Source: Pseudomonadota bacterium
GTDB lineage: Bacteria > Pseudomonadota > Gammaproteobacteria > Xanthomonadales > Xanthomonadaceae
Reading direction: 5' to 3'
DNA length: 64,000 bases
Assembly: GCA_963205495.1 (NCBI GenBank)
Contig: CAUJIN010000041.1
Span: 1 to 64,000 of the forward strand
Shown here: one piece after another, positions 56,579 through 64,000 of the stretch
How the letters are laid out: each line of letters begins with the position of its first letter
Position numbering within the stretch: the first letter of the stretch is position 1
Program-made: the position numbers and the translations under genes
Notes under the pieces: generated by a model
Databases searched by the model: none
What the model was told of the DNA's origin: nothing
What the model saw: the letters and a program-made list of their open reading frames with translations, nothing else

Positions 56579-59500
56579 ATGCTGGTATTCCAGGCCCGGA
56601 CCGCCCTGAGCGCACACGCGCGATCACGCCTGGAGTCGCGCCTGCGCGAGCTGGATCCGGACCTCGTCCTGGGAGCCGTGGTCGACCTGTATTTCGTCCA
56701 GCCCGAATCCGGGCAGGCGCCCGACGAGGCCGCGCTGGAGCGCGTGCTCGGGGCCGATCGGCTGAATGCGGGACTGCCTCCGGGGCGGCTGGCTTTGCCG
56801 CGTCTGGGCACGATCTCGCCCTGGTCGAGCAAGGCCACGGAAATCGTGCGCGGTGCGGGGCTGGCGGTGCGCCGGGTGGAGCGCGGACAGCATTTCGCGC
56901 TGCAGGGGCTGGCGCCGGAACACGCGCCCGTCGTGGCGGCGCTGCTGCACGATCCGATGACCCAGTCGCTGCTGGCCGATCTCGAAGCCGCACGCGGCCT
57001 GTTCGACGCGCCGGCGCCCGGTGGTGTGGTGCGGGTGCCTCTGGCCGAGCTGGAAACGGCCAACCATTCCCTCGGCCTGGCCTTGTCTGGCGACGAGATC
57101 GACTACCTGCGCGAGCGCTACGGCGCGCTGGGGCGCGATCCCACCGATGCCGAACTGATGATGTTCGCGCAGGCCAACTCCGAGCACTGCCGCCACAAGA
57201 TCTTCAACGCCGGCTGGACCCTCGACGGCCAGCCGCAGCCGCGCAGCCTGTTTGCGATGATCCGCAACACCCACGCCAAGTCGCCGCAGCTCACGCTCAG
57301 CGCCTACAAGGACAACGCCGCGGTGATCGAGGGATTCGCCGCGCGGCGCTTCCGGCGCGACCCGGACAGCCGCGTGTACGGCGCGGGCGACCTGCTGCCG
57401 GGCGCTTTCGCCATCAAGGTGGAAACCCACAACCATCCGACCGCGATCGCGCCCTTTCCGGGCGCCTCCACCGGCGCGGGCGGGGAAATCCGCGACGAAG
57501 GCGCCACCGGGCGCGGCGGCAAGCCCAAGGCCGGCCTGACCGGTTTTTCCGTCTCGAACCTGCGCATTCCCGGCCTGGCGCAGCCCTGGGAAAGCCCGCG
57601 CGCGCTCAATCCGCGCATGGCGTCGGCCTTCCAGATCATGCAGGACGGCCCGCTCGGCGCGGCCGCCTTCAACAACGAATTCGGCCGCCCGGCGATCACC
57701 GGCTACTTCCGCAGCTTCGAGCTGCTGACGCCCGATGCCGGGCCGCTGCGCGGCTACGACAAGCCCATCATGCTGGCCGGCGGCGTGGGCGCGATCGATC
57801 CCGAACAGGTGGAGAAGCTGCCGCTGCGCCCCGGCGATGCGGTGGTGGTGCTGGGCGGCCCGGCCATGCTGATCGGGCTGGGAGGCGGCGCCGCCAGCTC
57901 GGTCGCCAGCGGAGACAGTTCCGAAGGACTCGACTTCGCCTCGGTGCAGCGCGACAACCCGGAGATGCAGCGCCGCTGCCAGGAAGTGATCGACGCCTGC
58001 TTCGCGCGCGGCGCGGACAATCCGATCCGCAGCGCGCACGACGTGGGTGCGGGCGGCCTTTCCAACGCCATCCCCGAACTGCTGCACGATTCGAACATGG
58101 GCGGCAGGATCGACCTTGGCGCCATCCCGCGCGACGATCCCTCGCTCTCGCCCATGCAGCTGTGGTGCAACGAGTCGCAGGAACGCTATGTGCTGGGCAT
58201 CGCGGCCGAGCACCTCGACACCTTCCGCGCGATCTGCGCCCGCGAACGCTGTCCTTTTGCCGTCGTCGGCCACGCCACCGAAGAAGAGCGCCTCGTCGTT
58301 GCGGAAGGCGCAACCCTCGATTCCCGATTCCCGATTCCCGATTCCCCCATCGACATCCCGATGGACCTGCTCTTCGGCAAGGCGCCGAAGATGCACCGCA
58401 GCGCCGAGCGTGGCGCCAACGCGCGCTGGCCGCGGCTGGATACCGAGGCGCTGGACCTGTTCGAAGCCGGCCTGCGCGTGCTCTCGCACCCCAGCGTGGC
58501 GAGCAAGAACTATCTGGTGACGATCGGCGACCGCACCGTCGGCGGGCTGGTGGCGCGCGACCAGATGGTCGGCCCCTGGCAGCTTCCGCTGGCCGACTGC
58601 GGCATCACCCTGGACGACTTCTCCGGCTACACCGGGCAGGCGCTGTCCATTGGCGAACGCGCGCCGCTGGCGCTGCTCGATTCCGCTGCCGCCGCGCGCA
58701 TGGCGGTGGGCGAGGCCATCACCAACCTCCTTTCCGCCCCGGTCGCCGATCTGTCGGAAATCAAGCTTTCGGCCAACTGGATGGCGGCCTGCGGCCACGG
58801 CGACGAGGACGCGCGCCTGTTCGACGCGGTGCGCGCCGTCGGCATGGAGCTGTGCCCGGCGCTGGATATCTCGATTCCGGTAGGAAAGGACTCGCTGTCG
58901 ATGGCGTCCAGATGGACGGGATTCGGGATTCGGGATTCGGGATTGGCAGGAGCCAAGAGCCCGCCCGATCCTGCCTCCTCGAATCCCCAATCCCCAATCC
59001 CCAATCCCGGCGATTCCCTCCAAAGCACCTCTCCCGTCTCGCTGGTGGTTTCGGCCTTCGCGCGGGTGCGTGACGTGCGTCAGGCGCTGACGCCGGTGCT
59101 TTCGCGCGATGCGGAGTCGGAGCTGTGGCTGATCGGTCTGGGCGGCGGCAAGCGCCGGCTCGGGGGTTCGATCCTGGCGCAGGTGTACGACGGCTTCGGC
59201 GGCGAGCCGCCGGACCTGGATTCCCCGGAGCTGCTGCGCGGGCTGTTCGATCTGGTGCGCGACGCGCGCGAGGCCGGCATCCTGCTGGCCTGCCACGACC
59301 GCAGCGACGGTGGCGCGTTCGCGGCGCTGTGCGAAATGGCCTTCGCTTCGCACTGCGGCCTGGAGATCCAGCTCGACCACTGGGGCGACAATCCCTTCAG
59401 CACGCTGTTCTGCGAGGAACTGGGCGTGATCGTGCAGGTGCCGGTGGACGACCGCGCCGAATTCGCCGACCTGGTGGACCGGCACGGACTGACCCACTGC

Positions 59501-60523
59501 GCCCAGCGCATCGGCAAGCCGCTCGCGGCACCGCGAATGCGCGTGCTGGCGGGCCGCGAGATTCTGGCGGAGTGGGGCTGGCAGGAACTGTTCGACGCCT
59601 GGTGGCAGGTGACGCACGCCATGCAGGCGCTGCGCGATACCCCCGAGAGCGCCGATGCCGAGCGCGACGCGCGACGCGACTTCGCCGCGCCCGCGTTCGC
59701 GCCGCGCCTCACCTTCGATCCGTCGGAAAACATCGCGGCACCCTGCGTCGCCACCGGCGCGCGCCCGCGCGTGGCGATCCTGCGCGAGCAGGGCGTCAAC
59801 GGCCAGATCGAGATGGCAGCGGCCTTCGACCGCGCCGGTTTCGAGGCGGTGGACGTGCACATGACCGACCTGATCGAAGGACGGTCGCGGCTGGATGGAT
59901 TCCGCGGTCTGGCCGCCTGCGGCGGCTTCAGCTACGGCGACGTGCTCGGGGCCGGCAGCGGCTGGTCCACTTCGATCCTGGAGCGCGCGATGCTTCGCGA
60001 ACAGTTCTCTGCCTTCTTCGCGCGCCCGGACAGCTTCACCCTGGGCGTGTGCAACGGCTGCCAGATGCTCAGCCAGCTGCGCGAGCTGATCCCCGGCGCG
60101 CAGCACTGGCCGGCTTTCCTGCACAACGCCTCGGGCCGCTTCGAGGCGCGCCTTGCGATGCTGGAAGTGGAGGATTCACCCTCGCTGCTGCTGCGCGGCA
60201 TGGCGGGCTCGCGCATTCCGGTGGCGGTGTCGCACGGCGAGGGCCGCGCGAGGTTTCGCGCGGCTTCCGACGCCGCGCAGGCGCGCGTGGCGCTGCGCTA
60301 TGTCGCGCCGGACGGCGCGCCCGCGCCGGCCTACCCGCACAATCCCAACGGCTCGACCGACGCCATCGCCGGACTCACCAGCCTGGACGGCCGCGCCACC
60401 CTGATGATGCCGCACCCCGAGCGGGTGTTCCGCAGCGTGCAGATGTCCTGGCGCCCGGCCGAGTGGGGCGAGGACAGCCCCTGGCTGCGGATGTTCCGCA
60501 ACGCCCGCGTCTGGGTGGGTTGA
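56579..60523 (+). CDS. purL: phosphoribosylformylglycinamidine synthase, large form
   Basis: PurL makes FGAM from FGAR, glutamine and ATP in purine synthesis. The 1314 residues have the N-terminal PurS-like domain, two AIRS-related halves ([68 protein letters not shown]) and a C-terminal glutaminase with C1158 ([10 protein letters not shown]) and His/Glu in MMPHPERVF. Two stretches are odd: residues 581-590 ([10 protein letters not shown]) and about 781-811 (GFGIRDSG ... SPIPNPG) are encoded by 7-bp-period repeats and extend loops relative to E. coli PurL. Frame is kept throughout. Confidence 0.97.
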   Translation: MLVFQARTALSAHARSRLESRLRELDPDLVLGAVVDLYFVQPESGQAPDEAALERVLGADRLNAGLPPGRLALPRLGTISPWSSKATEIVRGAGLAVRRVERGQHFALQGLAPEHAPVVAALLHDPMTQSLLADLEAARGLFDAPAPGGVVRVPLAELETANHSLGLALSGDEIDYLRERYGALGRDPTDAELMMFAQANSEHCRHKIFNAGWTLDGQPQPRSLFAMIRNTHAKSPQLTLSAYKDNAAVIEGFAARRFRRDPDSRVYGAGDLLPGAFAIKVETHNHPTAIAPFPGASTGAGGEIRDEGATGRGGKPKAGLTGFSVSNLRIPGLAQPWESPRALNPRMASAFQIMQDGPLGAAAFNNEFGRPAITGYFRSFELLTPDAGPLRGYDKPIMLAGGVGAIDPEQVEKLPLRPGDAVVVLGGPAMLIGLGGGAASSVASGDSSEGLDFASVQRDNPEMQRRCQEVIDACFARGADNPIRSAHDVGAGGLSNAIPELLHDSNMGGRIDLGAIPRDDPSLSPMQLWCNESQERYVLGIAAEHLDTFRAICARERCPFAVVGHATEEERLVVAEGATLDSRFPIPDSPIDIPMDLLFGKAPKMHRSAERGANARWPRLDTEALDLFEAGLRVLSHPSVASKNYLVTIGDRTVGGLVARDQMVGPWQLPLADCGITLDDFSGYTGQALSIGERAPLALLDSAAAARMAVGEAITNLLSAPVADLSEIKLSANWMAACGHGDEDARLFDAVRAVGMELCPALDISIPVGKDSLSMASRWTGFGIRDSGLAGAKSPPDPASSNPQSPIPNPGDSLQSTSPVSLVVSAFARVRDVRQALTPVLSRDAESELWLIGLGGGKRRLGGSILAQVYDGFGGEPPDLDSPELLRGLFDLVRDAREAGILLACHDRSDGGAFAALCEMAFASHCGLEIQLDHWGDNPFSTLFCEELGVIVQVPVDDRAEFADLVDRHGLTHCAQRIGKPLAAPRMRVLAGREILAEWGWQELFDAWWQVTHAMQALRDTPESADAERDARRDFAAPAFAPRLTFDPSENIAAPCVATGARPRVAILREQGVNGQIEMAAAFDRAGFEAVDVHMTDLIEGRSRLDGFRGLAACGGFSYGDVLGAGSGWSTSILERAMLREQFSAFFARPDSFTLGVCNGCQMLSQLRELIPGAQHWPAFLHNASGRFEARLAMLEVEDSPSLLLRGMAGSRIPVAVSHGEGRARFRAASDAAQARVALRYVAPDGAPAPAYPHNPNGSTDAIAGLTSLDGRATLMMPHPERVFRSVQMSWRPAEWGEDSPWLRMFRNARVWVG
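58318..58348. repeat. four-copy 7-bp tandem array inside purL
   Basis: GATTCCC is repeated four times, then CC. The purL frame reads it as part of SRFPIPDSP, just before the conserved [15 protein letters not shown]. It matches one arm of the inverted-repeat elements seen at 58918 and 62992, standing alone. Confidence 0.85.
58918..59010. repeat. 93-bp inverted-repeat element inside purL
   Basis: The left arm (58918-58946) is four GGGATTC-like units ending in GG; the right arm (58981-59010) is AATCCCC-like units ending in CCCGG. Inside, GGCAGG (58944-58949) pairs with CCTGCC (58970-58975). The whole forms one long hairpin of 31 codons, translated without a stop or frameshift. Confidence 0.85.
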
Positions 60524-60537
60524 GTCGAGGGCTGGCG

Positions 60538-61245
60538 ATGAAGATTTCCCCGCTGCGCGAGTTCATCTGGTCGGCCATGCTCTGGCTGCCGCTGATGTTT
60601 GCCCTGTGGTTCGCGCTGAGCACGGTGGTGGCCTTCCCGATCGTGCGCCTGGCGCACGTCTTCGCCGACCTGCTGATGCCCGATCTCCTGAGCCATGCGG
60701 GGCAGAACTTCGCCCAGTTCGCCTACGCCTACGTGGTGGACATCAGCGGCGTGGCCGGGCTGCCCGGAGGCAGGCTCGAAATCGACGAACAGAGCGTCAA
60801 CGTGCTGATCTACGCGTATTCCATGCCGCTGTTCTGCGGTCTGGTGGTGGCCAGCACTTCGACCTGGCGCAGCACCTTCGTGCAGTGGGGCATCGGGCTT
60901 TCGGTGCTGGCCGTCACCTGCGCGCTGGGCGTGGCGCTGGAGGCGCTCTACACGATCCGCGACGGCACCGGCAATGCCGTGGCCGCGGCGCTGGCCGAAG
61001 GCGGCTATGCCGCGGTCGCGGCCCAGGCCGGACAGGCGGCCAACGCCTTCATCGCCCAGCGCTTCGATGCCGCCGGGCTCAACGTCGACCTGCTGGCGCT
61101 GGCGCGCCAGTTCGGGTATTTGATCCTGCCGCCCGTGGTGCCGATCGTGATGTGGATCCTGCTCAACCGAACCTTCCTCGAAAGCCTGGTCGGCTGGGAC
61201 GAGGACGCCGACGAGGCCGATTCCGCGGCCCGGGGAGACGCCTGA
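60538..61245 (+). CDS. inner-membrane protein of unknown function between purL and gspE
   Basis: The 235-residue protein has about four membrane helices: FIWSAMLWLPLMFALWFALS near the N-terminus, then LIYAYSMPLFCGLVVAS, VQWGIGLSVLAVTCALGVAL, and near the C-terminus YLILPPVVPIVMWILLNRTF. Between helices one and two lies a probable periplasmic segment (SHAGQNFAQFAYAYVVDIS). It resembles uncharacterised exosortase-associated membrane proteins in overall layout, but I am not confident of that. The gene ends in a TGATG overlap with gspE, so it may be part of the secretion operon. Start at the ATG 60538, 14 bp after purL. Confidence 0.75.
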   Translation: MKISPLREFIWSAMLWLPLMFALWFALSTVVAFPIVRLAHVFADLLMPDLLSHAGQNFAQFAYAYVVDISGVAGLPGGRLEIDEQSVNVLIYAYSMPLFCGLVVASTSTWRSTFVQWGIGLSVLAVTCALGVALEALYTIRDGTGNAVAAALAEGGYAAVAAQAGQAANAFIAQRFDAAGLNVDLLALARQFGYLILPPVVPIVMWILLNRTFLESLVGWDEDADEADSAARGDA

Positions 61246-62987
61246 TGATTCCGCAGACCGAGGCGGCCGCCGCCATCGACGATCCGGAGGCCGCGCTCGA
61301 CCAGCGCGAAGACCGGATCTGCCAGCAGCTGCTCGCGCGCGGCCGGCTCAAGGAGGCCGATTTCGCCCGCGCCCGCCGCCTGCACGAGGAATCGGGCGGC
61401 GGCAGCCTGGTGTCGCTGATGACGCGCATCGGGCTGGTTTCCGAGCGCGACGTGGCCGAGGCCAGCGCCGAGGTGTTCGACCTGTCGCTCGTCACCGCCA
61501 AGGACTTTCCCGAGAACCCGCCGACGGTGCAGGTTTCGGTGCGATTCCTCAAGCAGCAGCACGTCTGCCCCATTTCCGAAACCGAGGACCGCATCGAGCT
61601 GCTGGTGGCCGATCCGGCCGACGACTATCCGGTCGAGGCGATCCGCATGGCGACCGGCCGCAGCGTGCAGGTCAAGGTCGGGCTGCGCGCCGAGATCGAC
61701 GACCTGATCGAGCGCTATTTCGGCAGCGGCCGTTCCGCCATGGGCACCATCGTGGAGGATCTGGGCGATGGCGCGGAATCCCGCGACGAGGACGATGTCG
61801 AGCACCTGCGCGACCTGGCCTCCGAGGCGCCGGTGATCCGGCTGGTGAACCTCATCATCCAGCGCGCGGTCGAGCAGCGCACCTCGGACATCCACATCGA
61901 GCCCTTCGAGAACCGCCTCAAGGTGCGCTACCGCATCGACGGCGTGCTGGAGGAAGCCGAATCCCCGCCCGCCAACCTCACCGCCGCCGTGATCAGCCGC
62001 ATCAAGATCATGGCCAAGCTCAACATCGCCGAGCGCCGCCTGCCGCAGGACGGGCGCATCATGATCCGGGTGCAGGGCAAGGAGCTGGACCTGCGCGTGT
62101 CCACCGTGCCCACCGCGCATGGTGAATCGGTGGTGATGCGCATCCTGGACCGCGAGTCCATCGTCTTCGACTTCAAGAAGCTCGGCTTCACCGACCAGTT
62201 CCTCGCCGACTTCCTCAAGGTGCTGGAGCAGCCGCACGGCATCCTGCTGGTCACCGGCCCCACCGGTTCGGGCAAGACCACCACGCTCTACACCGCGCTT
62301 TCCCAGCTCAATACGCCGGACGTGAAGATCATCACGGTTGAAGACCCGGTGGAATACCAGCTCGAAGGCGTGAACCAGATCCAGGCCAAACCGCAGATCG
62401 GGCTGGACTTCTCGCATGCGCTGCGCTCGATCGTGCGTCAGGACCCGGACATCATCATGATCGGCGAAATGCGCGATCTGGAAACGGCCAAGATCGCCAT
62501 CCAGTCCGCGCTCACCGGTCACTTGGTGCTTTCCACCCTGCACACCAACAACGCAGCCGGCGGCGTCACGCGCCTCCTGGACATGGGCGTGGAGGATTAC
62601 CTGCTCACCTCGACGGTCAACGGCATCCTCGCCCAGCGTCTGGTGCGCCGGCTGGAGCCGACCCACGCCGAACGCTACGAGCCCTCGCCCGAGGTGATCG
62701 AGGAGTTCGGGCTGCGCAAGCTCCAGCCCGAGGGGCCGATCCACCTGTATCGCCCGGTGCCGTCCGCGCTCACGCCCACCGGCTACCTCGGCCGCACCAC
62801 GATCATGGAGTTCCTCGTCGTCACCGAGCCGATCCGCCGCATGGTGATGAAGCACGCCGACACCAACCTCATCGAGGAAGAGGCCCGCCAGCTCGGCATG
62901 CGCACCATGTACGAGGACGGACTGGTGAAGGCGATGCAGGGCGTCACCACGATCGAGGAAATCCTGCGCGTGACGCAGGAGAACTGA
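61245..62987 (+). CDS. gspE: type II secretion ATPase GspE (XpsE-like)
   Basis: GspE is the cytoplasmic hexameric ATPase that drives type II secretion. The 580 residues have an N-terminal GspE/MshEN domain, then the ATPase: the P-loop LVTGPTGSGKTTTLYTAL (about 337), the Asp box DVKIITVEDPVEYQLEG, Walker B DIIMIGEMRDLETA and the His box TGHLVLSTLHTNNAAGG. The tetracysteine zinc motif of classical GspE, expected after LAQRLVRRL, is absent (LEPTHAERYEPSPEVIEEFG instead). PilB is the main alternative. Start overlaps the upstream stop (TGATG), and gspF follows. Confidence 0.9.
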   Translation: MIPQTEAAAAIDDPEAALDQREDRICQQLLARGRLKEADFARARRLHEESGGGSLVSLMTRIGLVSERDVAEASAEVFDLSLVTAKDFPENPPTVQVSVRFLKQQHVCPISETEDRIELLVADPADDYPVEAIRMATGRSVQVKVGLRAEIDDLIERYFGSGRSAMGTIVEDLGDGAESRDEDDVEHLRDLASEAPVIRLVNLIIQRAVEQRTSDIHIEPFENRLKVRYRIDGVLEEAESPPANLTAAVISRIKIMAKLNIAERRLPQDGRIMIRVQGKELDLRVSTVPTAHGESVVMRILDRESIVFDFKKLGFTDQFLADFLKVLEQPHGILLVTGPTGSGKTTTLYTALSQLNTPDVKIITVEDPVEYQLEGVNQIQAKPQIGLDFSHALRSIVRQDPDIIMIGEMRDLETAKIAIQSALTGHLVLSTLHTNNAAGGVTRLLDMGVEDYLLTSTVNGILAQRLVRRLEPTHAERYEPSPEVIEEFGLRKLQPEGPIHLYRPVPSALTPTGYLGRTTIMEFLVVTEPIRRMVMKHADTNLIEEEARQLGMRTMYEDGLVKAMQGVTTIEEILRVTQEN

Positions 62988-62991
62988 TGAT

Positions 62992-63094
62992 GGGAATCGG
63001 GAATCGAGAATCGAGAATCGGAGGGTCACGCCCTGTTTCTACAGGAACGCATTCGCTTCAACCCCATTCCCCATTCTCCATTCCCCATTCCCGG
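62992..63094. repeat. inverted-repeat element between gspE and gspF
   Basis: The left arm GGGAATC-type units (62992-63021) face CCATTCC-type units (63062-63094). Inside, CCTGT and ACAGG form a small hairpin. It fills nearly the whole 116-bp space between gspE and gspF, which in related operons is usually only a few bases. No clear ribosome site for gspF is left upstream of its ATG. Confidence 0.85.
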
Positions 63095-63103
63095 CCCTGA
63101 CCC

Positions 63104-64000
63104 ATGGCCCACTTCCGCTACAAAGCCCTGAGCTCCGCCGGCGACCCGATCGAGGGCGTGATGGAGGCCGCGAGTGCGGAAGAGGTGATCGTGCGCCTGC
63201 AGGACGCCGGCAACCTTCCGCTCGATGCGCGCCCTGCGGATCAGGCCAAGGGTTCGCTGGCGGCGCTTCTGCGCCGTGCGCCGATGAAGGGCGCGCAGGT
63301 GCTGCAGTTCACCCAGCAGCTGGCGACCCTGCTGGGCGCGGGCCAGCCGCTGGATCGCGCGCTGCAGATCCTGCTCGACCTGCCCGAATCGGCCGAAGCG
63401 CGGCGCGTGATCGAGCGGGTGCGCGATGCGGTGCGCGGCGGCACGCCGCTGTCGCAGGCGCTGGAACAGGAAGAGGGCGTGTTCTCGCGCCTCTACGTCA
63501 ACATGGTGCGCGCCGGCGAAGTGGGTGGGTCGCTGCACGACACCCTCAAGCGCCTGGCCGACTACCTCGAACGCAGCAAGGCCCTGCGCGAATCGGTGAT
63601 CAACGCCTTGATCTACCCGAGCATCCTAATCCTGATGGTGTTCGGCGCGCTGATGCTGCTGCTGGGCTATGTGGTGCCGCAGTTCCTGCCGCTGTTCGAG
63701 GACATGGACGTGGAGATGCCCCTGCTTACCCAGGCGGTGATGGCCACGGGCAACCTGGTCAGCGGCTACTGGTGGCTGCTGTTGGCGATCTTCATCGCCG
63801 GCCTGGTGCTGTTCCGCCGTCGCCTGGCCGATCCGCAGGCGCGGCGCGGCTTCGATGCCTGGGTGCTGCGCCGCGGACTCGTCGGCGGGCTGGTCGCGCG
63901 GCTGGAAACCGCGCGCCTGGCGCGCACCCTGGGAACTTTGGTGCACAACGGAGTTCCATTGCTCACCGCGCTGTCGATCGCGCGCAACGTGATGGGGAAT
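63104..64000 (+). CDS. gspF: type II secretion inner-membrane platform protein GspF (partial)
   Basis: The frame is open to the window end; 299 residues are visible, missing the C-terminal part. GspF forms the inner-membrane platform contacting GspE. The cytoplasmic N-terminus (MAHFRYKALSSAGDPIEGVM) is followed by a first GspF domain (FTQQLATLLGAGQPLDRALQ, YVNMVRAGEVGGSLHDTLKR) and two visible membrane helices (LIYPSILILMVFGALMLLLG and WWLLLAIFIAGLVLF), then the start of the second GspF domain (RLETARLARTLGTLVHNGVP). The ATG at 63104 follows the repeat element. Confidence 0.93.
   Translation, partial: MAHFRYKALSSAGDPIEGVMEAASAEEVIVRLQDAGNLPLDARPADQAKGSLAALLRRAPMKGAQVLQFTQQLATLLGAGQPLDRALQILLDLPESAEARRVIERVRDAVRGGTPLSQALEQEEGVFSRLYVNMVRAGEVGGSLHDTLKRLADYLERSKALRESVINALIYPSILILMVFGALMLLLGYVVPQFLPLFEDMDVEMPLLTQAVMATGNLVSGYWWLLLAIFIAGLVLFRRRLADPQARRGFDAWVLRRGLVGGLVARLETARLARTLGTLVHNGVPLLTALSIARNVMGN

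Overview
The window is high-GC, gene-dense bacterial DNA with about 46 protein genes and one tRNA. Gene content (recCBD, cca, gluQ, lpxH, dsbC, xerD, hemDXY, bfd/bfr, a GspE/GspF pair next to purL) and repeat types point to a gammaproteobacterium of the order Lysobacterales (Xanthomonadales). I cannot name the genus. Genes are mostly tightly packed, often with 4-bp ATGA or GTGA overlaps, and GTG and TTG starts occur.

Layout. 1-14.3 kb is a DNA-end-processing block on the + strand: the tail of a YhaO-type nuclease, its YhaN-type SMC-like ATPase, a small AT-richer hypothetical gene, then recC-recB-recD. 14.3-20.2 kb holds tRNA-Arg(CCG), a small TM2-like membrane protein, a UbiA-fold protein that has lost its aspartate motifs, mnmG, a structured intergenic region ending in an orphan terminator, and a Tyr/Arg/Pro-rich lipoprotein. 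20.2-30.0 kb has pepN, a small exported protein, a PLP threonine/serine dehydratase, the hemD-hemX-hemY cluster, a hot-dog thioesterase, fpr, bfr and bfd. 30.0-34.2 kb has a Doc/AbrB toxin-antitoxin pair with an operator-like palindrome and a SWIM-SNF2 helicase. 34.3-46.4 kb has a secreted S8 protease, thymidine phosphorylase, a WYL regulator paired with a tandem AAA+ ATPase, acetoacetyl-CoA synthetase and a TPR protein. 46.5-56.5 kb is housekeeping: gluQ, htpX, the slt/NAD(P)-epimerase/cca operon, a periplasmic cyclophilin, lpxH, an RDD protein, xerD and dsbC. 56.6-64 kb has purL, a membrane protein, gspE and the start of gspF, the last cut by the window end.

How genes work together. RecCBD and YhaO/YhaN both act on DNA ends. 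HemD makes uroporphyrinogen III and HemX/HemY sit with it. Fpr, Bfd and Bfr form an iron store-and-release module, although this Bfr lacks most ferroxidase ligands. Slt, LpxH, DsbC, the cyclophilin and HtpX serve the cell envelope. GspE/GspF are the motor and platform of a type II secretion system that could export proteins such as the S8 protease.

Most interesting signals. (1) A family of 7-bp-period inverted-repeat elements appears three times; two copies lie inside purL, in frame and translated, and one separates gspE from gspF. (2) A REP-type palindrome is translated inside recB. (3) The WYL regulator plus tandem AAA+ ATPase pair is the best candidate for an undescribed two-gene system. 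(4) There is a UbiA homologue without catalytic aspartates. (5) There is a bacterioferritin without most of its ferroxidase centre. (6) The mnmG upstream region may encode a small RNA. All family assignments come from reading the translations; no database search was run.
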